Shown here one piece after another: positions 26,187 to 33,879 of a DNA stretch of 64,000 bases. The translations under genes and the position numbers were made by a program. This stretch comes from Gordonia sp. KTR9 (GTDB taxonomy: Bacteria > Actinomycetota > Actinomycetes > Mycobacteriales > Mycobacteriaceae): the NCBI RefSeq assembly GCF_000143885.2, contig NC_018581.1, positions 1,550,001 through 1,614,000 of the forward strand, in the 5' to 3' direction. How positions within the stretch are numbered: the first letter of the stretch is position 1; every line of letters starts with the position of its first letter. The notes beneath the pieces are model-generated. The model made no database searches. It saw only the letters and a list, made by a program, of their open reading frames with translations, and was not told the DNA's origin.

Positions 26187-26519
26187 CAACTGTGTTGTCG
26201 TGTAGGGGTTTCGATGGCGTGCCGTGGTCGCGCAGTCCGGGGCCGTCGCCCACGGTTCCACACGCGACCTGCATCACAGCGATTCGCGGTATCGATTACC
26301 GACGCGTACTGTTGCTGAAAGTGATGCGCCCGTACCGGCCGCGTCTAGCGTCGTAGAACGCCTCTCTCGCAGGTTGGAGATTCCGACACCGGTCGGCCAC
26401 CTGCCATTGACTTCATACGGCGAACGAGCTCGCGCACCCGCGTGTTCGCCACCGGCACCGCCCTCGCACGTCAGTCGTGCTGTTCGCGTGCCAAGCACAG
26501 GAAGACACCTGCACACCAC
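26187..26519 (+). other. 333-base gene-free leader upstream of the DEAD-box helicase
   Basis: No convincing frame lies between the regulator stop and the helicase ATG at 26520. It probably holds the helicase promoter and a long 5' untranslated region; long leaders are common for cold-inducible DEAD-box genes. I found no riboswitch or strong hairpin by eye. Confidence 0.4.
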
Positions 26520-28127
26520 ATGACTGCTGTACTCGAAAACCCGACGACCACCTCTTCCGACGCCGCTGCGGTGTCTCCGGGAGTGTCGTTCGAATCGCTC
26601 GGTGTTCCAGCCGAACTCGTCAAGGTTCTCGCCTCGCAGGGCAAGACCGACGCCTTTCCGATCCAGGCAGACACCCTGCCGGACACCCTCGACGGCAAGG
26701 ATGTCCTGGGCCGCGGCAAGACCGGCTCCGGCAAGACCCTCGCCTTCTCCATCCCTCTCGTCGCCGGTCTGGCCGAGATGCAGGTCAAGCGTTACGTGGG
26801 AGCACCCACCGGCCTGATCCTGGCGCCGACGCGTGAACTCGCGACCCAGATCGCCGCCGTCGTCGAACCTCTCGCCGCGTCCGTGGGGCTCACCGTCACC
26901 ACCGTCTTCGGCGGGGTCAAGCAGACCCGCCAGGAGCAGGCGTTCCGCCGCGGTGTCGACATCGTCGTCGCCTGCCCCGGACGCCTCGAGGACCTGATGC
27001 GCCAGGGCATCGTCCGTCTGGACGAGGTCGAGATCACCGTGATCGACGAGGCCGACCACATGGCCGACCTCGGCTTCCTGCCGGTCGTGACCAAGATCCT
27101 GGCCGCGACTCCCGCAGGCGGCCAGCGGATGCTGTTCTCGGCCACGCTGGACAACGGCGTCGACAAGCTCGCCAAGCGCTTCCTCGACAACCCGGTGTTG
27201 CATTCGGTCGATTCGGCGGAGTCGCCGGTCGCCGCGATGACCCACCACGTCTTCGAGGTCTCCTCGTCGGACAAGCAGGATCTCGTCACCGAACTCGCCT
27301 CCGGCACCGGTCGCCGCATCCTGTTCATGCGCACCAAGCACCAGGCCAAGAAGCTCGCCAAGAAGCTGACCGAGTCCGGCATCCCCGCCGTCGACCTGCA
27401 CGGCAACCTCAGCCAGGCGCAGCGTGACCGCAACCTCGCCGCTTTCGGTCAGGGTGACATCCGGGTCCTCGTCGCCACCGACGTCGCCGCCCGCGGCGTA
27501 CACGTCGACGGCATCGAACTCGTCGTGCACGTCGACCCGCCGGCCGAGCACAAGGCGTACCTGCATCGCTCGGGCCGTACGGCTCGCGCCGGGTCGGCCG
27601 GCGACGTGGTCACCGTCTGTCTGCACGAGCAGCGTCGCGAGGTCGCGCAGCTGCTGCGCAAGGCCAAGATCAAGGTGACCCCCGTCTCCGTGGCCGCCAC
27701 ATCGGCTGCCGTCGACGAACTCGTCGGCGAGCGCGCGCCCCGCGTGTCCGCTGCAGCACGCGCCGCGGCAGAGGCCGCTCGTGGCGGCTCCGCTCGGGGT
27801 GGCGGCTCACAGGGCGGTCGCTCGCAGGGTGGCCGGTCACAGGGGAGTCGACGCGGTGGCCGTGGCCGAGGCCAGGGCGGTAACGGCGGCGCCCGCGGTG
27901 AGAACCGGAGCGCCGGTGGCAGTGACTCACGCGGCACACGCGGCGAGGGCCGCGGCCGCCCGGTCCGGAGTGACTCACGCGCGGGCGGTTCGCGCTCGTC
28001 GGAAGCACGGACAGGCGGACAGGGTCGAGGCGCGGGACACTCGCGTGCCGCCGACCAGCCGCGAGCAACCGGCCGCGGGCAGGGACGCCGCGTGAGCCGC
28101 CCGGCCGGTTCGCCTGCCGGTCGCTGA
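26520..28127 (+). CDS. DEAD-box ATP-dependent RNA helicase with RGG-rich tail
   Basis: 535 residues from ATG 26520. The helicase core has Q-motif-like start FESLGVPAELVKVL, Walker A GKTGSGKT (~residue 67-74), PTRELA, DEAD in VIDEADHMADLGF (~176), SAT, and the late HRSGRTARAG. From ~residue 425 the tail is basic and low complexity, with many RGG-like units (RGGRGRGQGG), typical of RNA binding. Role: RNA unwinding in ribosome assembly or mRNA turnover, often cold-induced. It resembles RhlE/DeaD-type actinobacterial helicases. Confidence 0.92.
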   Translation: MTAVLENPTTTSSDAAAVSPGVSFESLGVPAELVKVLASQGKTDAFPIQADTLPDTLDGKDVLGRGKTGSGKTLAFSIPLVAGLAEMQVKRYVGAPTGLILAPTRELATQIAAVVEPLAASVGLTVTTVFGGVKQTRQEQAFRRGVDIVVACPGRLEDLMRQGIVRLDEVEITVIDEADHMADLGFLPVVTKILAATPAGGQRMLFSATLDNGVDKLAKRFLDNPVLHSVDSAESPVAAMTHHVFEVSSSDKQDLVTELASGTGRRILFMRTKHQAKKLAKKLTESGIPAVDLHGNLSQAQRDRNLAAFGQGDIRVLVATDVAARGVHVDGIELVVHVDPPAEHKAYLHRSGRTARAGSAGDVVTVCLHEQRREVAQLLRKAKIKVTPVSVAATSAAVDELVGERAPRVSAAARAAAEAARGGSARGGGSQGGRSQGGRSQGSRRGGRGRGQGGNGGARGENRSAGGSDSRGTRGEGRGRPVRSDSRAGGSRSSEARTGGQGRGAGHSRAADQPRATGRGQGRRVSRPAGSPAGR

Positions 28128-28173
28128 CCGGGGCGTCAACCGCGACAATCGAACAACAATGCTCGCCGTAGGG

Positions 28174-28425
28174 CGAGCGGAGCGAGCCCTCTGTGTCCCC
28201 CGAGGTGCGAGCGCAGCGAGCCCTCTGTGTCCCCCGAGGTGCGAGCGCAGCGAGCCCTCTGTGTCCCCCGAGGTGCGAGCGCAGCGAGCCTCGAGGGGCG
28301 GTGACTTCGGTTGCCGCCCTTCGAGGCTCGTCGCTTTCTCTCCTCGCACCTCAGGGAGCGGGGAGGTCTCGTCGCTTTCGCTCCTCGCACCTCAGGGAGC
28401 GGGGAGGGCTCGTCGCTTGTTCGGG
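28174..28425. repeat. Cluster of 34-base direct repeats and inverted copies between facing genes
   Basis: Three near-identical copies of a 34-base unit (GCGAGCGCAGCGAGCC, CTCTGTGTCCCCCGAGGT) run in tandem from 28174 to about 28285. From 28314 to 28425 two related units lie in inverted orientation (CTCCTCGCACCTCAGGGAGC). GCGAGCCTCGAGGGGCGG near 28285 can pair with CCGCCCTTCGAGGCTCG near 28314. The cluster separates convergent genes and may act as a bidirectional terminator. It has no spacers and is not a CRISPR array. It is a repetitive intergenic element of the kind common in mycolata. Confidence 0.8.
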
Positions 28426-28433
28426 CCGGCCGA

Positions 28434-29231
28434 TCAGGCCGGCAGGAACCGCTGGGCCAGCCGCGAGGCGAGCCACGGGCGGGCGCCCCAGGCGATCCCC
28501 TTGCCGGTGAGGCCTATCCAGCCCGGTGACACGCGGCCGTAGCCGGCGAGCAGGGCCGTGGCGGGGTCGACGCTGATGTGGACGTCGGGCCGGCGTGGAT
28601 CCGGCGGATCGATCTGCAGCTCACCGTCGGTGAACTCGTAGACGTGGCGTTCGCCGCACCCGCGCAGCCGGATGTCGTAGGTGCCGGAGTGCCCGGCGGC
28701 GTTCACGGGATCGACCCAGCTCGGCAGGATGTGCTGGCGGGCACGAATGACCATCATGACCACCTCGGGCTCGACCCACCAGCGGGCGCCGACCGCTCGG
28801 GCGATGTCGTGGGCGTGCACCACGAACTCGCCGATCAGCAGCCCCAGGGCGGCGTCGGCCCGGATGAGGCGGTCGCCGTCGAAGTGCATCTTGGGGACCT
28901 GGGCGTGAAAGTGCGACACCTCGTCGACGAGTTCATGCAGGTCGTCGGTCAGTCGACGGCACAGCTGCCGCACGTCCCGGGTGGGCAGGTTGGCGATCTG
29001 TTTGGCGTTGAAGTCGGGCAGGTCGACCGCGGACGAGCACCATTCACCCTCGCCGCGGGCGAGTTCGAGGAAGCGCGACGGTGCCACCGCGACATGGCCG
29101 ACGCAATCGGTCAGTGTCCAGCCGGGGACATCGGCGAGCCGGGTGTCGGGGTCGTCGACCCCGAGCACGAGATCGATGAAGCGATCCCCGGTTGTGAGCG
29201 CGGCGTCGATGTAGTCAAACCTCGAGAACAT
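28434..29231 (-). CDS. Maleylpyruvate isomerase N-terminal/DinB-fold protein
   Basis: 265 residues from ATG 29231; the frame opens at 29303 but the DinB-like start FDYIDAALTTGDRFIDLV fits. The N-terminal four-helix bundle matches the mycothiol-dependent maleylpyruvate isomerase/DinB-like superfamily, with His-containing helices (GHVAVAPSRFLELA, EFVVHAHDIA). The C-terminal ~90 residues resemble an SCP2/sterol-carrier-like domain. Such proteins use mycothiol or bind small ligands; the substrate here is unknown. It faces the helicase convergently across the repeat cluster. Confidence 0.75.
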   Translation of the reverse strand: MFSRFDYIDAALTTGDRFIDLVLGVDDPDTRLADVPGWTLTDCVGHVAVAPSRFLELARGEGEWCSSAVDLPDFNAKQIANLPTRDVRQLCRRLTDDLHELVDEVSHFHAQVPKMHFDGDRLIRADAALGLLIGEFVVHAHDIARAVGARWWVEPEVVMMVIRARQHILPSWVDPVNAAGHSGTYDIRLRGCGERHVYEFTDGELQIDPPDPRRPDVHISVDPATALLAGYGRVSPGWIGLTGKGIAWGARPWLASRLAQRFLPA

Positions 29232-29377
29232 CCCCGTCGCGCGTGGTTCCTCCCCCCACATGGGCCACGAGACTACCCCGGCCCGTTGCGACGTGCGACA
29301 CATTCCCTTCCAACACGCCGAACTGTGGACAGATGTGCAACGTGCGCAACATTATTCACAAATGCGCACAATGATTC

Positions 29378-30334
29378 TCACTCGCGTGACCGCGCCGGGA
29401 CGGCTTCGCCGAGTCGGACGCAGATGACGCCGAGCACGATGAGCAGGCCGCCGGCGAGTTGGATCGGTGCCGGCAACTCGTCGAGAACCAGCCAGGCGAA
29501 GACCACCGCGAACAGCACCTCGGACAGCGCGACGAAGGACATCACGCGGGCGCCGAGAAGACGGCCACCCGCGATGCCGAACCCGTAGGCCATGGCTGCC
29601 GAGACCACACCGAGCAAGACCAGCGGCACCCACCAGGCCACCTCGAGCTCACCGACGCGAACCGGAACGGTCGTCGTGCTCATCGGCAGGAGCCCGGTCA
29701 GTCCGGCGCCGACCAGGGCCAGCGCCCCGATCAGCAGGCCGCCGGCGGCGAGGCTGAGCGGGGGCCAGCCCGTGCGGTCATCGGCCGAGATCACGAAGTA
29801 GGCCGCTGCCCCCACCATCGCCGCGAGCGCCCACAGCACCCCGACAGCACTGATCGGGACGTCCCCGGTCAGGTCGAGGACGAGGGCCAGTCCACCGATG
29901 GCGAGCGCCGCGCCGAGGACGGTGACACGTCCCGGACGCTGACCGTGCCGCAACCACATCCACACCAGCACCGCGACCGGTGCGGTGTACTCGATGAGCA
30001 ACGCGACGCCGACCTGCAGGTAGGTCACCGCATAGAAGTAGGCGAGCTGACAGCCCGCCACCGCGAGGAGCCCGTAGCTGACGAGCACCGCCCACGACCG
30101 GCGGCTGGGCCGGTCGGGGATGGGCTGTCGACGGTCGCGGAAGGCGAGCAGGCCGGGTACGGCCAGCACCAGACCACCGAGCGCGATGCGAACCGTGACG
30201 GTCGCGCCGGCCGACCAGCCGGCCTCGATCATGGCCCGGGCCAGCACGCCGGAGATACCGAAGCACGCCGACGAGATCAGGGCGAGCGTGATACCGAGGG
30301 CGGGTCGCGAGACGGCGGTGTTCGCGGCGGTCAC
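29378..30334 (-). CDS. EamA-family (DMT) transporter
   Basis: 318 residues from GTG 30334, which overlaps the stop of the upstream gene (GTGA). Ten membrane helices in two EamA repeats can be traced, with the first repeat around ALGITLALISSACFGISGVL and the second starting near the ISAVGVLWALAAMVGA segment. Drug/metabolite transporters of this type export amino acids, purines or other small metabolites. The cargo is unknown. It is probably co-transcribed with the upstream 160-residue gene. Confidence 0.85.
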   Translation of the reverse strand: MTAANTAVSRPALGITLALISSACFGISGVLARAMIEAGWSAGATVTVRIALGGLVLAVPGLLAFRDRRQPIPDRPSRRSWAVLVSYGLLAVAGCQLAYFYAVTYLQVGVALLIEYTAPVAVLVWMWLRHGQRPGRVTVLGAALAIGGLALVLDLTGDVPISAVGVLWALAAMVGAAAYFVISADDRTGWPPLSLAAGGLLIGALALVGAGLTGLLPMSTTTVPVRVGELEVAWWVPLVLLGVVSAAMAYGFGIAGGRLLGARVMSFVALSEVLFAVVFAWLVLDELPAPIQLAGGLLIVLGVICVRLGEAVPARSRE

Positions 30335-30813
30335 GGATTCTTCGCGGCGACGATGGCCGCGTGCACGGCGTCGCGGCATTCCGGCCCGGCCGGCTCCCCG
30401 GTCCCGAGGTAGAAGCTGCCCGGACGCCCGCCGTCACCGGCGAACCCGGTCACCGAGAATCCGTCCGATTCCGGAACCGAGGGGGTCGACGACATCGAGG
30501 CGACGGCCAGCGGACACGACAACGCCGCGACCCCGCGCTTCGCACCGGACACGACGACGATCAGGTGGGTCGGGTGCAGCACGATCAGTGTCTGGTGTTC
30601 GGAGTCGGGGTCGACCGGATTGCTGCGTCGTCCGAAGATCTTGCCGAGGAACGAGGTCGACGGCGGGTTGATGCTTCGGGTGATCCACGCCGGCAGGTCA
30701 TCGGTGACGGTGAGCTGCTTGGAGTCGGCGTGGTCGCGCAGCGTGGCGGCGACATCGGCGGGTAGGTCGGACAGATCGGCGCGCACGGTGGTGCGCTGAT
30801 ACGCGGGCCCCAT
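30331..30813 (-). CDS. Conserved small protein, unknown function
   Basis: 160 residues. A helical N-terminal part (LPADVAATLRDHADSKQLTV) is followed by basic and proline-rich segments and a beta-strand core (HQTLIVLHPTHLIVVVSGAK) reminiscent of PH-like folds. No signal peptide. The stop overlaps the EamA start, and the gene is eight bases downstream of fprB, so all three form one leftward transcript. Function unknown. Confidence 0.65.
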   Translation of the reverse strand: MGPAYQRTTVRADLSDLPADVAATLRDHADSKQLTVTDDLPAWITRSINPPSTSFLGKIFGRRSNPVDPDSEHQTLIVLHPTHLIVVVSGAKRGVAALSCPLAVASMSSTPSVPESDGFSVTGFAGDGGRPGSFYLGTGEPAGPECRDAVHAAIVAAKNP

Positions 30814-30822
30814 GGCTGCAAT

Positions 30823-32415
30823 CTAGTGCAGCGGTCCCGCCGTCGACTCCGGCAACGGCGAGGCGGCACCCGGGCGTCGGCCGAAGAGCCGACGCCGGCG
30901 CGGTGCCGAGACGTCTGGGTCGCTCGCTTCGAGGTCGTCGAGCAACGACGCGACGGTCTGCGCGGAGTCGGTCTTGTTGGTGCCGATGAACCCCGACGGG
31001 CCGCGCTTGATCCACCCCGTCACGTACATGCCCGGCACGGGTTCGGTCCCGTCGAGGACACGCCCGTCGATGTGCGGGATGACCCCGGCAGCGTCGTCGA
31101 ACGGCAGACCGGGGACCGCGACACCGCGGTAGCCGACCGAGGTGAGGACCAGTCCGGTCCCGAGCGCGGTGGTGTCGCCGGTGGGTTCGATGCCCACCGC
31201 GACTCCGGAGTCGTCGAGGACGGGACGGTTACGACCGACGATCAGCGAGCTCGCGCGACCGTCCGGGCCGACGGCCACCTCCACTGGCGAGGTGAAGAAC
31301 GCCAACCGGATTCGGCGGCCGTCGGGTTCGGGGCGCGCGGCGCACTCGGCGAGAATCTCGAGTTTGGCGCGGACGGTGGCGTCGAGGTCGGCAGGTGCGG
31401 GCAACGCGAGGTCGGCGGCGTCGACGGTGACCGGGACACCCGAATCCACCAGGCCGATGAGCTCGGGCAGGGTGAACGCCGCGTGGGCGGGCCCGCGGCG
31501 GCCCATCACGACCACCTCGTGCACCGACGAGGCCCGCAGTGTCGCCAGGGCCGGACGGGAGATGTCGGTCGCGGCGAGAGTGTCCGGGTCGGCGACGAGG
31601 ATGCGCGCGACATCGAGGGCGACGTTGCCGTTGCCCACGACCACGACACGCTCGGTGTCCAGGTCGACGTCGAGGTCGGTGAAGTCGGGGTGGCCGTTGT
31701 ACCAGCCCACGAAGGAGGTCGCGCTGGACACACCCGGTCGATCGAATCCGGGCAGCGCGAGTTGGCGATCCGTCGGGGCGCCGCCGGCCCAGATGACGCC
31801 CTGGTGCCGGCCCCGCAGGTCGGCCAGCGTGAGGTCACGCCCGACCTCGGTGTTGAGCAGGATCTCCAGACGCGGGTTGCGCGCGATGTCGTCGAACAAC
31901 TGCATCACCTTGCGCGTGTGCAGGTGATCGGGCGCGACGCCGAAGCGCGCCAGCCCGAACGGCCGGTCGAGGCGTTCGTACATGGTGACCGAGATCTGCG
32001 GTTGCCGCAGCAGCTCGTCGGCCGCGTACATAGCCGAGGGACCGGAGCCCACGATGCCGATGGAGATCGAGGTGTCGACGGCCAGCTGCCGCGGGCGGTC
32101 GATGGGTGCGAGGGGCAGGCGACGGGCGGGGTCGACGGGGAAGCGGGCGGCCCCGTCGACCGGATCGTGGTACTGGGTCGCGTTGACCTCGACGAACCGT
32201 TCCTGGCCCGCCGGCAGGCGATGTCCGGGGACGATGGCGCCGACCGGGCACGCACTGACACAGGCGCCGCAGTCGACGCAGGTGGCGGGATCGATGTAGA
32301 GCATCTCGGCGATGCCGAAATCGGGCTCTTCGGGGGTGGGGTGGATGCAGTTGACGGGGCATGCGTACACGCACGACGCGTCACCGCAGCACGCCTGGGT
32401 GACGACGTGAGGCAT
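30823..32415 (-). CDS. fprB: Ferredoxin-fused NADPH-ferredoxin reductase
   Basis: 530 residues. The N-terminal ferredoxin domain has two Cys clusters (CCGDASCVYACPVNC and CVDCGACVSACPVGA, within the first 62 residues), typical of 7Fe ferredoxins. An FAD-binding stretch GIVGSGPSAMYAADEL (~122-137) and an NADP-binding GNGNVALDVARIL (~260) follow, as in FprB/adrenodoxin-reductase-like enzymes. It would pass electrons from NADPH to iron-sulfur partners. The upstream AurF-like gene is the obvious acceptor, an arrangement I recall for Rv0885/fprB. Confidence 0.92.
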   Translation of the reverse strand: MPHVVTQACCGDASCVYACPVNCIHPTPEEPDFGIAEMLYIDPATCVDCGACVSACPVGAIVPGHRLPAGQERFVEVNATQYHDPVDGAARFPVDPARRLPLAPIDRPRQLAVDTSISIGIVGSGPSAMYAADELLRQPQISVTMYERLDRPFGLARFGVAPDHLHTRKVMQLFDDIARNPRLEILLNTEVGRDLTLADLRGRHQGVIWAGGAPTDRQLALPGFDRPGVSSATSFVGWYNGHPDFTDLDVDLDTERVVVVGNGNVALDVARILVADPDTLAATDISRPALATLRASSVHEVVVMGRRGPAHAAFTLPELIGLVDSGVPVTVDAADLALPAPADLDATVRAKLEILAECAARPEPDGRRIRLAFFTSPVEVAVGPDGRASSLIVGRNRPVLDDSGVAVGIEPTGDTTALGTGLVLTSVGYRGVAVPGLPFDDAAGVIPHIDGRVLDGTEPVPGMYVTGWIKRGPSGFIGTNKTDSAQTVASLLDDLEASDPDVSAPRRRRLFGRRPGAASPLPESTAGPLH

Positions 32416-32447
32416 TGGTCTCGGGTTCTACTCGCGTGGAGTTCGGC

Positions 32448-33482
32448 TCAGGCCGCGGTGTAGGTGGGTTCGCTGCGGAACCGCGAGGGGCGGCCGCTGA
32501 TACCGAGCGCGCGCCACAGCAGACGCGAGACGGGATTCATCAGCCCACTCTGCTCACCGAGCATGCGGACGTCGCCGAACACGTTACGCAGGAACCGCTT
32601 TGATTCCGGTGAGCGCCAGAAGATGTCCTTCATGACCTCGTCGGGCACGTCGAACCGCTTGGCGAAGCTCCGCGGGGGCACCACGATGGCGCCGCAGAGG
32701 ATGCGCATCGTCAGCGGGAGCATGAGCGACAACAGGAACCGCTGGATGCGTCCGCGCTGTGGCACCTGCTCGCGGATCAGGTGATGGGCGAAGGAGATGT
32801 GGCGTGCCTCCTCGGCGACATGCAACTGCATGACCGCGGCCATCGTCGGGTGCAGGCTCGCACGGGTGCGCAGGAAGTCCTTCTGGATGTGGTCGATCGG
32901 CTCCTCGCCGCCGAGGACCCCGAAGAAGAACAGGGTGGGGAAGACAGTCGAGACGAGCGGGACGAACGGAGAGATCAGCCGGTAGCCGATCTTGGCGCCC
33001 GGCACGTCCACCCCGGTGCGGTTGATGAACTCCTGGAACATCAGGGTGTGGTTGCACTCCTCCTTGGATTCGTGCGTGGTGTAACGAAATTCGCGCGCAC
33101 CGTTGGGGAGTTTGAAGCTGTACTGCATCAGTCCGCGGATCAGCACCGACTCGAACTGTAGGCCGACCTTCGCGACATTGGCCTGACGCCACATGCCGAT
33201 CTCGATCTGCTTGTCCTGCGGCAGCTGCTGGTACCAGGGGTGACGGCCGATCGGATCGACCTCGTAGGACAGGATCCACCGGGGATCGTTCTCGACGATC
33301 GCCATGTGTGGCGCATCCCAGTCGATGTCGACATAGGGATCGAAGTTGCGATGGACCGAGGCTGCGGACAGATCGTCGAGGACCTGCCCGTAGTCGTGGT
33401 CGCTGCCGGACTTGTCGTGCTGCGGCACGTAGCGGGTGGGGGCCCCGTGCTCCCGGTCGGTCGGGGTCAGTGCTTTCGTCAT
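32448..33482 (-). CDS. AurF-like diiron oxygenase
   Basis: 344 residues. Iron-ligand-like motifs of the AurF/ferritin-like fold appear as E/ExxH pairs: the ESVL helix, ESKEECNH (~residues 139-146), and LHVAEEARHISFAHHL (~215-230). AurF oxidises arylamines; the substrate here is unknown. The gene is 32 bases upstream of fprB on the same strand, so the reductase probably supplies electrons. It is divergent from the FAD/FHA/antiporter gene set. Confidence 0.8.
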   Translation of the reverse strand: MTKALTPTDREHGAPTRYVPQHDKSGSDHDYGQVLDDLSAASVHRNFDPYVDIDWDAPHMAIVENDPRWILSYEVDPIGRHPWYQQLPQDKQIEIGMWRQANVAKVGLQFESVLIRGLMQYSFKLPNGAREFRYTTHESKEECNHTLMFQEFINRTGVDVPGAKIGYRLISPFVPLVSTVFPTLFFFGVLGGEEPIDHIQKDFLRTRASLHPTMAAVMQLHVAEEARHISFAHHLIREQVPQRGRIQRFLLSLMLPLTMRILCGAIVVPPRSFAKRFDVPDEVMKDIFWRSPESKRFLRNVFGDVRMLGEQSGLMNPVSRLLWRALGISGRPSRFRSEPTYTAA

Positions 33483-33768
33483 CGTCGCATCCCTTCGGGG
33501 TGGGCGGCTCGGTCGGTGAAACAGACCACAGCGGATGATCCGAACGTATTTCGGCGACGCCTACTTTGTCAACACTCGATGTCACATTAGGTACCGGCAC
33601 AATGGCTCGGTGTACGTGCCGGCAGCCGCATCGGCCGACGCGCGACTTCGGCGGCTGACCTGGTGAGACGGGTGTAATTCGTTCGGGTTATATAAGGCCG
33701 TCGGGACCCCGTGCGCGGGTTAGAGTTACCGCACCATCCGTGCCCGTGCCTGCTCACCTGGAGGAGCG

Positions 33769-33879
33769 ATGTCCCGTTGTGTTCGCGCGTCCCAGCGCTT
33801 GCGGGGCGCGACGCATTCCGCCTGCGCCCGCCGCCGCGGGCTGTCCGCGGACGTGACCCGGGCCCGGAGCCGGTCGTGA
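33769..33879 (+). CDS. Possible 36-residue leader ORF coupled to the FAD oxidoreductase
   Basis: ATG 33769 has an excellent GAGGAG ribosome site five bases ahead, whereas the next gene's GTG has none. The frame (MSRCVRASQRLRGATHSACA then RRRGLS..) is Arg-rich with two Cys and ends in a TGA that overlaps the GTG of the next gene (GTGA at 33876). This looks like a translated leader that carries ribosomes to the downstream start. A TATATAA-like stretch lies upstream near 33690. Confidence 0.45.
   Translation: MSRCVRASQRLRGATHSACARRRGLSADVTRARSRS

Noticed and set aside
28174..28295. CRISPR-like regular direct repeats
   Set aside because: The 34-base units are directly adjacent with no unique spacers, no cas genes lie nearby, and related inverted copies follow.
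30826..32463. 545-codon rightward frame opposite fprB
   Set aside because: The leftward frame carries the ferredoxin Cys clusters and FAD/NADP motifs; the rightward translation is low complexity.
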